This document shows, one piece after another, positions 44,553 to 56,176 of a stretch of 64,000 nucleotides of DNA. Location: NCBI GenBank assembly GCA_963678675.1, contig OY783192.1:30907250-30971249 (forward strand), given 5' to 3'. Both the position numbers and the translations under genes were made by a program. The first letter of the stretch is position 1. Every line of letters starts with the position of its first letter. The notes under the pieces are model-generated. The model saw only the letters and a list, made by a program, of their open reading frames with translations. It had not been told where the DNA came from and did not search any database. The DNA comes from Xiphydria camelus. Taxonomy: Eukaryota > Arthropoda > Insecta > Hymenoptera > Xiphydriidae.

Positions 44553-45411
44553 CAGTGAGAAAAATAGCTCAGTTTGAATGACAACACGCATCTGCAGATT
44601 AAACGAGTTTAACCCTTCGTTACTCACGTGGGTTTTTGAAACATAGGAGCTCACCTGAGGTGTACCCACACCCCAGTTAAAATTAACGTTTCTTAGTGAA
44701 AAATTGAAATTTTTTAATGCTTTTTTTTTATTGTAAAGCTTGAGATATTGCCTAATGATCTCAACATTTAAAAAAAATAAATTTCGTAATTTTCTAATTG
44801 AAAATAAAACTCGAAGTCTCGGTACATGGTGTCTCGGTTTTCAGACGCTCAGATTTCCTTGCCGATTTTTATTAAAAAATAGTATAAATAATAGACTGAG
44901 GATAGTTGTCATACTCTTGTTTTATTAACGAAGGGCAAATTAACAAATTGGAACGAGTTTTATAGAAAAATATTAAATATTAAGTTGATTACAGATTGTT
45001 AAAAATCACTTTTTAACACTTTGCAGCGTTCTGTCGGATAAACAAATCGGTTTTGTCTTGCGCTTTTAGTGCCAAATTCTTTAATGAAATATTCTCGAAA
45101 GGTACTGAAAGTGGCAACCTCGAAAAAAAAAACTCTAGGCGTGGCACGCAAAAAAAGGAGGCAGGGGTGTCGCCTACACCCCACGTGAGCAACGAAGGGT
45201 TAATTATTCTAATAAAGATACTAGTAGTAAGTTAAACCAAATATTTGTATCTTCTAACAACATGTTTGATAATTCTAAGTACACGTTTAGTTATTTTTAC
45301 CAGAAAATGATCAGTCTGACCAAGTATAGACGAAGGATCCATATTTCACCAAACGGTTTGGTCATCATCTTCAGGATTTTAGTTAGGTCGACTACGTTAT
45401 TTTTCTCAGTG
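44553..45411. mobile_element. CACTG-family MITE split by a piggyBac-like element
   Basis: Starts CAGTGAGAAAAATAGCTCAG and ends GTTATTTTTCTCAGTG. The halves are separated by the TTAA-flanked insertion at 44613-45199. Confidence 0.75.
44613..45199. mobile_element. 587-bp piggyBac-like MITE, TTAA target duplication
   Basis: Ends CCCTTCGTTACTCACGTGGG and CCCACGTGAGCAACGAAGGG are 19/20 complementary and flanked by TTAA on both sides (44609-44612, 45200-45203). A CCC start and TTAA target are typical of piggyBac. Subterminal ACCCACACCCC and GTGTCGCCTACACCCC pair in part. No transposase frame. Confidence 0.85.
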
Positions 45412-46215
45412 TATCGTAAAGCTCTCAAGGGCCCGCGAAATTGTAATAATTGTGCATCGATTCTCGCGTCACTGAACCCGCTGCACCGCGACTATTTCGA
45501 TTAATCGTCTCTTTAGCGAATCCTCTTTCGTTAATCACCTCGGCAAAGGCGACGCAGCGCTTCCACTTCTCTCCCTCGTTAATAAACACATCCCACGGCG
45601 CGACGCGCAATCTTCCCGGACTAGAACGGGAACACGTATCGCGTCCCAGGTGCAGCGAGCGTACGCGACGAAGTGGGTGTATCGCGCGAATGCCGGAGTC
45701 GCGCGAATGCCGGAGTCGCGCGAGTGCGAGTGATAACGAGCGCGAAAGAGTTAATTTCGCTAACGAGTATGATTCGAGAAGGAAGTCTCGCGCGGGCGAT
45801 CGGCGCGGGCGGGGCGGTGGGGAAGATCGTTGATAGGTGCCGATAAGTTCGTTGAAATATTTCGACGCGCGAGACGCGGTATCATCCTTCCGTACGGTGA
45901 AGAGACTTAAGTAAGGCGTATAGTGGAGGCCGGTAGCCAATGCTGGCTATCTACCGGCGTTCATCATGAAGACAGCTACATCACTCGGGGCCCTCCTTTC
46001 CGCGGTATTAATGAGATAACTCACCGCGGCTGAGAAATCAGTGGCAAAAATTGTATTCCGTCCTTTGCTACTATGGCGAGAAGGCGGCTGGTAGGACTGG
46101 TAGACAAGATATCGGAGCTATTGTCCGTTAAAATTATCTTTCGCGGAGGGAATTTCGCTTGCCAGGTTTTAATTGAAAAGTTCTCTTAATAGTATTCTTA
46201 GAAAATAGAGGAATC
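45412..46215. other. Non-coding; CpG-rich 45560-45830
   Basis: Contains a short direct repeat (GCGCGAATGCCGGAGTC, twice at about 45687-45722). Opposing frames with low-information products. Confidence 0.35.
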
Positions 46216-46830
46216 ATAAAATAAATAGATAATTGTAACAACGATATGTGCAAAGCCAAGGCAATTCGTCAATTTCATTCATTTCTTCAGTGAAATAAAA
46301 TATCTAAAGGATGTGCAGTAATACATTTGATCGCCACAATTCGGTTTTTTCATACACTTTTTTTTATTGCGGATTCAAATTTAAGACAAAATTATTTATC
46401 CTGTATTTTTTCATTCTTAAATTTCGACCTCATATGAGCTGAAAAACGATATTTGGAAATGCAACTGTCATCGTATTGTACCTAAGCCTATCTCTCTCGT
46501 ACTCGTTTCTTGACACAAGTGCGTCTCTTCCATTTCGATGACTTAATAATATTGTAGAGAGAAATGCGCTTATAACTCTGCGAATAATTATTTTTTCGGA
46601 CATTTTCTTTTTCATGAAATATTAAATACATAATATGTGTGTGTGTTACAAATTTAGTTAAAAAATATGAATATTTTTGTATGAGAATACTGAACTTTAA
46701 CCATGATATGAGCAGAGCCAATGCAATTTGTCAATTTCATTAATTTCTTCACCGAAATAAAATATCCGAAGGACGCAGCGATACTTTTGATCGTCACAAT
46801 TGCAGTCAGAAGCATCGTTGCTTCCTCTAA
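46216..46830 (+). repeat. Direct repeat pair flanking a copy of the 40.4-kb repeat
   Basis: 46240-46350 (TGTGCAAAGCCAAGGCAATT, 'GTCAATTTCATTCATTTCTTC', AAATAAAATATCTAAAGGAT) is repeated at 46700-46805 (GAGCAGAGCCAATGCAATTT, 'TCATTAATTTCTTC', AAATAAAATATCCGAAGGAC). The intervening 46360-46610 matches 40415-40640. Confidence 0.55.
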
Positions 46831-47379
46831 ATGTTTCGCTGGCACGCTTGCAGTCCCATTAAAGTCAGTCGCGCTACGGCATCGCATCGCCCCTGGCGTC
46901 ACGAAAGCGCTGCACCAGTCGCTCGGGTTAAACGGGCTCTATGCATCCCGATGCGTGCGAGCCCCGTATGCGTTCTCCCTCGCGCAGAGGAAACGTGGAA
47001 TATTATATTTACTTAACAAGAACCGCACCGTATCGCCTCGGAACCCGAACGAACGGTGATTTACGCGTTAGCTCAACGATTTCCCGGGTAACGAGTTATT
47101 TCCTCTCCCGAGTGTATCACCGGTTCGCGCGCCTCGCGGGCGTCTGTATATAATACCCATTTACCGCCGCATCGAATTCGCGTAGGAGTGTCCCGCGCGA
47201 AAAAGTTCCGCGTTTCCGTTTCAAACGCGAAAGCAAATCGAACCGTGTACCGTATTATCATTGCGGAAGTAGTGGGAGTCTTTTTTTTCGGCATTCGCTT
47301 TTTTTTTTTTGGAACCGGAATCGGGAATCGATTTTGCGGACTGTACAATGATAAAAAAATCCGATTAAAGGAAATATAA
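46831..47379. other. Non-coding; nothing recognised
   Basis: GC-rich to 47150, with poly-T runs at 47282-47310. Confidence 0.3.
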
Positions 47380-47937
47380 TTTAACTAGAAATCATGGTCG
47401 ATTTTAGCGGCAATCATGATTCCATAATTCTTCTAAACAGTGAAGAAGTTTTAATTATAATAACAAAAGATTACGGTTGCTGCGATCAGATCAACCTGTA
47501 GTACTGCACTGCAGAATTAGTTGCTCCGACTAATAAATTTGGTTATAACGATTAACGGCTGTTTGAAGGAACCAGGCTGTAATCCATTCGAGTCAATTAT
47601 TAGTCCAAGTAACTTGATCTGCATTCCCCCACCCTTAACCGCCCATTTAGTCAAATTTACTACATTTTTCTCTCAGTGTCTAGTCGATAAAATTTCCTAA
47701 CTTTTTTTTATAGAGTTGACATTGCCATGCAGTAATATTATCGATCCATTTTTCTGGTTAATTTAACTATGGTTAATGGCTATCATAAACTACAATTTCA
47801 TTATTACTATAAGTACCTACGTAACAAGATATTTGGACTACATTCATGGTCCATTTATTCATAAATATGGTACTAGCAATCAGGAAAATTCAACCTTGCG
47901 ATTATGGTTGATTTTACCACCTACTTTTCTCTCAGTG
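47380..47937. mobile_element. CTCAGTG-ended element, sister of the one in cort intron 6, with nested insertion
   Basis: Right end 'CTACTTTTCTCTCAGTG' and blocks GATTCCATAATTCTTCTAAA, AGATCAACCTGTAGTACTG, 'GAGTTGACATTGCCATGCAGTAATATTAT' (in part) and AGCAATCAGGAAAATTCAAC match 37296-37817. Interrupted at 47507-47678. Confidence 0.6.
47507..47678. mobile_element. Nested 172-bp CACTG...CAGTG MITE
   Basis: Starts CACTGCAGAATTAGTTGCTC and ends 'TTTTTCTCTCAGTG'. Absent from the homologous position in cort intron 6 (near 37605). Confidence 0.6.
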
Positions 47938-50327
47938 TATTTAAATGGTAACTGCATCGTCGGGTTTAAAGGTTCTCAATGACGTATTTCGTTATAAAAG
48001 GTAGATTCGGTGATAATGTTCTCGTGAATGACAAGTTTACAACGCGCTATCGGTGTTCTCTCTTCGACAGTAAATTCCTCGCGCCACCTCCGACGATGCG
48101 ATGTATCAAACGAAAATAAACCATTCTTCATGCATCGTACGCTGCACTCTATTCCATTGGTAATTTACGATCTTGGAAATCTCAACATCCGTGTAGTACA
48201 GCGACGTAAGAAGGAATGCGACAGTGAAAACGAATATAGAGGATTACGATAGATTTATTTATCTTGCAGTATCTTCGGGAACGTGGATACTCGCGATTAT
48301 TTAGAAGCTATAGCAAATAATGCGAAGTTAATTGGATTCGGTATAAGAATCGGAACATTTATTCAATCGGATTGCGTCAATTTAGAAACGGATGAAGGAA
48401 CGCACCGTCCTATGCATTTATGCGATATGCGTTTCTCCGCGCATTAAATAAAGAGCTAGCGATAATAGAGAGACAGAGATAGAAGAAGAAGAAGAAAAAG
48501 CGATTTAGTTACCCTGATGCAGAGTCCCCTAAGGGCAGATACAAAGAAAGATACAGAAAAAGAAGAAACAATGTTACAACATGAAAATAAAACAATATAA
48601 CTAATCATTAAAAATAGAAAAATAACATTAACATGAAAATATAACTAAAACAGCGAAATATGCAGAACAAATAAAATAGAATGAGTAGTGTTAACAGAAG
48701 ATAAGATCATCTTACGCAAAATCGGCAACTCTAAATGCTTTCACTAAACAACCAAAGAAAAATCTTTTAAAGTTTGGGAAAGCACGGGCTCTCCTGACAT
48801 GAATGGGTAACCTATTCTATAGCGTTGATTCGGCCTCAAAGAGAGATTTCTGGAACACCACTTACAGAGAAAGAGAGATCTCGAGAGAGAGCGAAAGAGA
48901 GAAGATGAAGAAGAAGATGATGCGTTGATTGAGTAGACTATGATACAAGTGTCTCTTAAAAACACAGAGAAAGGCGAAAATAACGAAAAGTAATGATAAT
49001 GTGACGAATAATATTATGAATAATAAAAATAAGTAAATGTAATAAGTAAAAATAAGTAAAAGTAAGTATAAGTAACAGTAATAACGAAGAGTAACGATAA
49101 TACGACGAATAAAATGATGAAAAGTTGAAATAAAAAAAATTAAGAATAATGAAAATAAAAATAATAATAAAACCTGAGCGCGCAGTCTCACGCAACAGCC
49201 AAGCGCGCAGCCGCACAGGAAAAGAAGAAAGAGAGAGGGACGGAACGCTGACTCGTAATCATCTGGACTTATCAGATCACCATGTTAAGAGAAAAATATA
49301 ATAATACCACGGCATTTCGATCGCGCGTTACGGTACTTTTCACAACGCTACGTACTACCGTCCCAGCTGAAAAGACACCGCTGGGAAGTGATCGCACCGC
49401 GATAATAAGATAATCGCGCGCGCACACCCCGCGTGCGCGCCGTCTATAAATTATCCGCGGTCGATAAGGAGACGGGAAATGACTTTTCTAATTATCCGAA
49501 GTGTACGCTCTCGATCGCGAAAAGAGACCTTAGCGCCGCGCGCGCTCGCAGCCGCGAAGGCGTTTCTCCGACTCATCGATACGCGCTGTAATTCATCGGT
49601 GCAATGAGTTTACACATATATAATAGTTTAATAAAGCCAGACCGATATACGCTAGCGCCTCGGGAGTGCCTTTGATGTATTTATTCGAAACCTCGTTGAG
49701 ATAAGATCTTTCTATGAAAGAAAAAAAATATTTAGTCGTACCGCGCGATATCGGGTATCGCTGAACATCACTGTTATCTTATGTTCGGACACAACCGGTG
49801 ATCAGAGATACGTTGATTTATACGGATCGCTGTAATTATATCTTTAGCGTCGTACAGTTGATGTATTGCAATGCAAATAAGCACCCGAGCGATTTGCATC
49901 GCTGTCAGAACCGCGTGCAGTTCAGGGGAAAATTATAACGTCGCTTTGGGCTGTTTATAAAATCGCCTCCCGCGATTCGCGGGAGTCGATAGTCGAACGA
50001 TCGCCGGACGAATGCATTTTTAAGCCGTGAGTATTCACGTCGTCTAAGGTTCGGAGATAAATTAATTAAGCGAATGTGCAATCGAGTAAATAAATAATTA
50101 ATAAATATTGTATTTATTAAGAGCACAAGTTATGACATAAATGACATACACGAGTGCGCCTGTGCGCGCAACGTAGTTGTGGAACGAAGATTACCGAACG
50201 TCAGCAGACGATGCCGAACGTATGTAAATTTTCTTCTAATCGAATGACGAGAGAAACTCTCATGGTGCAACACGAGGTTCGGAATAATAATAAATATCTT
50301 TCTCTAAGATTATCAGACTGGCACATA
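47938..50327. other. Non-coding; simple-sequence-rich centre
   Basis: 48465-48720 is A/GA-rich, 48860-48930 is GA-rich, and 48985-49180 is a degenerate AATAAGTAA/AATAAT repeat that produces Phe/Leu/Ile/Tyr-rich chance frames on the minus strand. 49300-50200 is mixed. No gene recognised. Confidence 0.4.
48985..49180 (+). repeat. Degenerate (AAGTAA/AATAAT)n simple repeat
   Basis: Runs such as AAATAAGTAAAAGTAAGTAT and AATAAAAATAATAATAAAAC. Low complexity explains the hydrophobic open frames opposite. Confidence 0.75.
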
Positions 50328-50495
50328 CACTGAAAAAAATATTTAGCTAATCCAGCTATATTTCTGGCTGCCTCAGACATTATTTGGTGACAACTAGAAA
50401 AATATTGCTAGCGTAGCAAGAATTCTTGCTATTGCGAAGAAAATTATCACTGCAATTACCATAATTTTCTAGTTGTGGCCAAATTTCTTTGAGTG
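50328..50495. mobile_element. 168-bp CACTG-ended MITE, TA target duplication
   Basis: Starts CACTGAAAAAAATATTTAGC and ends TTTCTTTGAGTG, flanked by TA. An inner hairpin pairs 'GACAACTAGAAAAATATTGC' with 'ATTTTCTAGTTGTGG' and AGCAAGAATTCTTGCT is palindromic. Confidence 0.7.
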
Positions 50496-50936
50496 TACTT
50501 ATCAGTGTGACAAAGTAGAATGAATTTCATGAAGATGGACAAAGTCTTGACTACTCATGTCATATGAAAAATTAACGGATACTATCGTTTTAGAAATTAG
50601 CGCGAGCAAAATGTTCACGACGCGCATCGCATCGAGGGCGTCACGTCGCGCTTCTCAGTAGATCCACACGCGCGTCGAAAAGTGCAGCGCAGTATCATCG
50701 GCGGCGAATCGAGCGAGACCGCGAGCGAAATTAATAGATTCCATTTAAGGATCTTGCATTAGCGCTGGAATCCGCGCGCGCCACGGTGAAAAAGGGAACG
50801 ATTCTCCTGTTCGGCGTGAATTACAAGCTGCGGCGTTGCGACCGCGTGTGGCATGTTTACGCAGTGCGCGTGCATCCAGAGAATTACGATCCGCTGCGCC
50901 GCGCTTCTTTATGTAGACCGGGCGAGTCGATAGCGC
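50496..50936. other. Non-coding, GC-rich
   Basis: Nothing recognised. Confidence 0.3.
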
Positions 50937-51408
50937 CGGATGTTCGATAGTCTGAAATTATTGAGAATTAACGCTACGAATTAGGAGCAAACGACATTAT
51001 CAATGATTCGAGTAATTTTATTTATAAGACGGTGAAAAGTAGAACGCCTTTAGCTACCTCGCTGCGTTTCGTATATGTTGCATCTCGGTGCATCCGAAAT
51101 TCCATGACATATCGACGCTTCCACATCAGCATCCTCGTACGAACGAATGAATTCCCTCGTTCAATGATTAGAGAGGATGTTCGATAATTCGAAATTATTG
51201 GGAATTCACTCTACGAATTGAGGAGGAACGATATTACCAACGATTCGATTCATTGTATTTATAACTCGAGGGAAAGTAAAACGCGTTTCGTCACCTCGGT
51301 TCATTTTTTATACGTTGCATCTCGGTGAATCCAAAATTGCACGACATATCGACATTTCCCTATCAGCATCCCCGCTCGAACGATCGAACTCCCACATTCA
51401 ACGATCGG
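50937..51408 (+). repeat. Diverged tandem duplication, two units of about 236 bp
   Basis: Both units begin GGATGTTCGATA and share AAATTATTG-GAATT, CTACGAATT, TTGCATCTCGGTG-ATCC, 'ACGACATATCGAC/ATGACATATCGAC' and ATCAGCATCC, ending with ATTAGAGA/ATCGGAGA. Divergence about 20-25% by eye. Neither unit has a conserved frame. Confidence 0.7.
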
Positions 51409-52498
51409 AGACAATAATTAATTGACCTAGAAACAGAAAAAAAATCTCAATCGACTTCCGACGTTCTCTTCCCTCTCGACGAGCAAAGAGAGGATGCGCG
51501 CTGTTAGTCTACACACATATACGGGATAACTTTTCGTCCGCCTCCCGCAAGACCGCGAGGGCTGTCCGAGGCTGCTTTATGCCGAGTTACCATGTAGCTC
51601 GGTGGTTGTATTATGGTACTAATAAGTTGCAACCACACACGGACCACCTGGCTTAAGACAATAATTACCCGCTGGCCATTAACGGCGCGCGCCACGGTCT
51701 AAGAGGCTAAGAACCAAAGAGCGCGGCTCCTCTGTGAGGTGATCCTGCCCGCGCGCTCCTCGGCCCTCCCGGGCATCGCTGCTCGAGCTTCGCTTATAGA
51801 ACGCGTAATGCAAACTCGTGGATGCAACTTTTCCCCGAGACGCGCCTTTGATCTCCTAGGTTACTACGCACTTAGAAAGCGATAGACGGGGAGCGTAATG
51901 GAAAATGGACGGGACGCGATCGAAAGTGGTGACCGTGTGTATTCGACGGTGTAGTGCCGACAATGGGGGAGTAGGTAACGACGATAGGGCCGCGATGATA
52001 ATGACCGGTGCAGCGGCGGGAAACGCGTTGCACTCGGCGGGCGGCGGACGCTTCGCTTTTCTCTTGGGGCCCCGTTCATGAAACTCGTGAGGATTGTGGG
52101 GAAGAGGGAATTTTTGGAAATGTCATGATCTACCACGTACCTATGGGGAAGGGGAAAAGTAGAGCATGTGCGTAACGTAATAAATACTCGAAATTGGCTT
52201 TAACAATTTTGTTGGGTTATACGTAGATACAGAGAGCGCGTAAATGATTGTCATAATGCAATACAAAAAATACAAATACCTGACGCTTCTTCCGCCTGCC
52301 CCAGCCACCTGCGCGGCTGTACCTCTTATACGCGTTGTACACGACGTATTATTTCTCTTATAACGAAAGGATCGATCGTAGAGGAATAGTTGTAACCCGT
52401 AGATGCGGAAGCGGGTACAGAAGGGGACGCCTGGCTGAACAAGGATGAGGCATTGTAGCCCGCCTGAGACACGGTAGCAGTGGTGGAATAACTGCCGC
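51409..52498. other. Non-coding; GC-rich 51500-52140
   Basis: No supported exon. Confidence 0.3.
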
Positions 52499-53045
52499 CG
52501 CCAGATGGCGCCGATCCTCCCGGCCCACGGCTCTCGGCTCTCGGTAGTGTCCGACAACGGGTAGGTATATAAGGCCCGCTGCACACGTCCGTCTTTTAAC
52601 CGTGCGGTACCGCTGCGACGCCGGAATTGCGGTCGGTGATACCATAGATAGATTGTGTAGCGCTGCACACACACCTCCGGTGACGTTGCGGCGCCGTGCG
52701 TTCCTCTTGCGGCAGTTTTTCGCCGCAGTTCCCCACGACACCGCAACGATACCGCACACGCACCTCCGGCTTCTCAGTACTTTCCCGTCTATAGAGTGCA
52801 TTGAATTGCTGCGGCAACGCAGCGGCACCGCAACGACGTGTGCACCGGGACTGATATCACCAACCGCAATTCCGGCACCGCAGCGGTACCGCACGGTTAA
52901 AAGACGGACGTGTGCAGCGGGCCTAAGAGCGCAACTGCCCGTCTCTCACGGAGGATCACAGAGCGTTTAGACGCAGGAGTCGGCCTAGCCTTACTGACGA
53001 GTCCACAGGCCGACTCCAGGACGAAACGCTACGCCATGAGATGGC
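52499..53045 (+). mobile_element. LTR fragment interrupted by a Harbinger-like MITE
   Basis: Shares CCGCCAGATGGCGCCGA, CGGCTCTCGGCTCTCGGTAG, a TATATAAG box, CCCGTCTCTCACGGAGGA and the 'GGAGTCGGCCTAGCCTTACT' segment with the LTR copies at 11.6 and 14.9 kb. The 5' TGTGG start is missing. The TATA box is cut by the insertion at 52573-52923. Confidence 0.65.
52573..52923. mobile_element. 351-bp Harbinger-like MITE, TAA target duplication
   Basis: Ends GGCCCGCTGCACACGTCCGT and its exact complement; pairing continues through 'CTTTTAACCGTGCGGTACCGC'. TAA lies on both sides (52570-52572, 52924-52926), a TWA target as in PIF/Harbinger. Uninterrupted LTR copies elsewhere show the empty site. Confidence 0.8.
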
Positions 53046-53958
53046 GACCTCACACGTCGCTGCTATGTATGCTATGACGTATGTATCCGTGTCGCAGGGT
53101 GTATATGCAACAATTGTATCGGCGCCACAAATGCCATCTCTGTATTTTACCCCTGAGGGAGCTTTCAATGGATCAAGGCCCTCCGGCCCAAAGGGTGCCC
53201 GCACCACCGCATATAACTGTAACACACAAGACGAAACAGACAAAACCATACACCAACTACTACTACTACTACTACTATAAGTGTAATGGATAAATATGGG
53301 CTATAAATAATGATAATTGTAGGAGCCTATTCAAATATATCAATTATATACGAAAATCTACAGTTGGGGAAACAGTGTCACTTGGGCAATGTGCGTATGT
53401 GATAAGACATCCGCGATAAATAGATGCACCCCCGCGTGTACTGTCTCTCACTGCTCAACACTTTCTCGACAGTTACTGACTTCTTTAATATGCTAACGAT
53501 GATGCGTGTCAACGTAAAATTATCTTATCATTCCTCGTTCTCCAAAAAAATCACTTCAAATCGAATAATGCCTCAAGGTAGTTATTATTGCGGCAAGTGA
53601 TAACGCCGCGGTATAGGGAAGACGTACATTTTGAAATAGTAGGTTTTACCGTGTAGGGGTCAATATTAAGAGGCTACAGTTAATCATGAATATCAGTCCG
53701 ACGAATTAGACGTTTCGATCAACCCTTCTCCACGAGCTTATTCGATCTCCCACTTATTAGACGCGGGATATTCCACGAAAGAAATAACAAAGAGGCTATC
53801 TACATGTGTACGAGGACTTATATGTTGAATGGCATGACCTATCACTGTCGCCTCGCGCGCGCGGGCTCGAATTTTAAACCTCCTCTCGATCGGATTTGAA
53901 TCCACACTCGAAACTAATATATACAGATGCGATTAGGCGTCCCCGCCCACGCGAAATA
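53046..53958. other. Non-coding, with (TAC)n at 53254-53278
   Basis: A short (ACT/TAC) microsatellite follows GC-rich sequence, then unremarkable AT-rich DNA. No exon. Confidence 0.35.
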
Positions 53959-54800
53959 ACGGTTCGCCCCGAACCAGACGTAAACGATGTCTTTGAACGC
54001 TCGAATGCCGTGTAAATAAAAAAAATAACGCAGTCCCGAAACACAATCGAACGCGGAGATACGAATGATAAAAGCGATACGACAAAAAATATAGCGAAAG
54101 AGAGAATAACCCGGATATATAATTGCATAAAAAATATTTGTCGTGGACAGTTCGTTTTTCTAATCGATTGTACTATTTTATCTTGTTTCGTCAATCTCTA
54201 AAGAGAAAAAATACTGCTGCATTTTTTCATTACATCGTCGTAGAAAAAATTCAGCCCAACGAGATGTAAAAGGGAAACGTCGAAACAAGAGAAGGGAGAA
54301 GTGGTTCAACAAACAGTATTATAGCGGAAAAGAAAATAAGAAAACCCGGATTCATAATTGCATAAAGAAAAACTTTTTTTCACGCGGTTTATTTTTCTAA
54401 TCGTTTATTACTACTTAATCTCGTTTCGTCAATATAACAAGAAAAATACCGCCGCATTTCTTTGTCGGATCGTTGTATAAAATGTCGCGCTTAAAATTCA
54501 GCCCAATGAGATTTAAAAGGGAAACGGCTAAAAAAGAGAAGACGGAAGTGGTACGACAAAAAATATTACAACGAAAGAGAAAATAAGAGAACCTAGATAT
54601 ACATATAATTACATAAAACATCATTTGTCGTGGAGAGTTCATCTTCTAATCGATTATTACACTTTATGTGTCTCGTTTCATAAACGTAAAAAGAAAAATA
54701 CCGTCGCATATTTTCGTCGCATCATCGTATAAAATGTCGCGTTTCAAATTCAACCCGACGAGGAAAGCCAAAAAGACAACGACGAAAGGAGAGAAGACGG
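53959..54800 (+). repeat. Degenerate tandem array, about 3.5 units of 240-250 bp
   Basis: The anchor TCGTTTCGTCAAT recurs at 54182, 54421 and 54671, each followed by AAAAATACYGCCGCAT, 'AAAATGTCGCG', AAATTCARCCCRAYGAG, GAGAAGACGGAAGT and 'CATAATTGCATAAA'. Small frames recur (MSR-KFNP-R) but each unit has different stops. Confidence 0.7.
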
Positions 54801-55319
54801 AAGTTTCTCTCGCGCGCCGTGAAACGGAAGACGCTTCGGGAGCGAAGTCGTAAACACCGTGTAGTCGCGTCCCTCGGCAGCGCGCGAGTGTACGAGTACA
54901 CAATTATTTCCGTTGGACATTATAATTCACCTGCAACGTCTTAATAACCGAGAAAGGTTCGCTCGGGCCCGCGTCTCGGGGCCGGCCTTCCTTTTCATTC
55001 CACTCGTGATCATTAGCGGGGAAAAAAGTTAATTTACGGGAACTGTTAACCGTCGGCGACTTGTTCGACATTTAACGCTTTACATTTTCGTGCCACCTCG
55101 GGCCGAGGGATCGCTCGTAGTGTATCGCGCGCTGATTTAACACTCGCGACTAGGAACTCTATAGGCGACTAGGAACTCTATATACTAGGCGAGCAGGCCC
55201 GGTGATATATTTACGAGGGGTTGAAAAGAAAGGGTGAAATTCACGAGGCAAAAAGATGGCGCTAAATTACTTATTCTCGCGGCAAGTTCGATAAATTGGA
55301 AAGTTTCGCTGGAGATATA
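54801..55319. other. Non-coding; nothing recognised
   Basis: Contains a short direct repeat (GCGACTAGGAACTCTATA, twice at about 55147-55183). Confidence 0.35.
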
Positions 55320-55578
55320 CACAGAAAAAATGAATTAGCTGGATCTACTAAAAATAATTTGAGGAGTCGTAAGTAATTATTTATTTATATGAATGAAATT
55401 TCTTAATACATCAATTAGATATCTCTTTCTTGTGATCATGTGGAAAAGTATGTGATCGTAAGGGAGAAATATCAAATTAATATTAATATTAAAAGATCAA
55501 ATTGATATAGGTAAATAAATAATTACAAGCAACCCCGCAAGTAATTTTTTGTAGATCCAACTGATTCTTTTTTTTGTG
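55320..55578. mobile_element. ACTTGC-foldback MITE copy
   Basis: AATTAGCTGGATCTACTAAA on the left and 'TGTAGATCCAACTGATTC' on the right pair. The inner TATCTCTTTCTTGTGATCAT hairpin matches 16048-16304. Confidence 0.7.
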
Positions 55579-55692
55579 TACCTACGCGTCGTAATATGTA
55601 TAGTGAATAATCGTACCTACCATTCCAGTTCGGTAATCGTGTTCATTGCGTGATCCGACTCTGATTAATCTTCCGTGCTCTGCAATTCCACG

Positions 55693-56176
55693 ATGGTCAC
55701 ATATGGGTCAAATGGAACCAACCGATTTTTAAGTAATAGCCATATGAACAACATCCGTCCAATTTAGATCAATAAATTGTGGAACATTCTTTGAACATTG
55801 TAGAATATCAGATCACCGTGCGTTACGTAAGAAATAAAAAATGATGACATATTCAGAAACGATCGTAAATATGTAAATGCGTAAGAAATGATCTGCTTTG
55901 CTAAAAGGGTTATAATTCTGTTATTTAGAAAGTTTTTTAAATAAAATTTACAGATTACTTTCCATACTCATAAGATATGGTACTTTGAAGCAATAAATAG
56001 TTCTATAGCGCATATTTCAAAAACGATTTGTTCCAAAGTCCAAAGAAGATCCGTAATACGAGTTGTAAGAAGATGCTATGTATTTCGCGATCTGACGAGG
56101 GTCTAGTTATTATCGTAAAAAAAGAAATACAGTCAGCTTCAAAATGGAAGTCTGGGTCAAGTGGACCCGCGGTGAC
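55693..56176. mobile_element. Possible DNA element with GGTCAC ends
   Basis: GGTCACATATGGGTCAAATG on the left resembles the complement of the right end (GGTCAAGTGGACCCGCGGTGACC, in part). Pairing is imperfect and no copy elsewhere in the window supports it. Confidence 0.35.

Noticed and set aside
48862..49216. Hydrophobic minus-strand frames resembling a membrane protein
   Set aside because: Translation of a degenerate AATAAGTAA simple repeat (Phe/Leu/Ile/Tyr only), without splice or start context.
52141..52894. Overlapping minus-strand frames of 178-201 codons
   Set aside because: They lie across an LTR fragment and an inverted-repeat MITE and read its stems in both directions.
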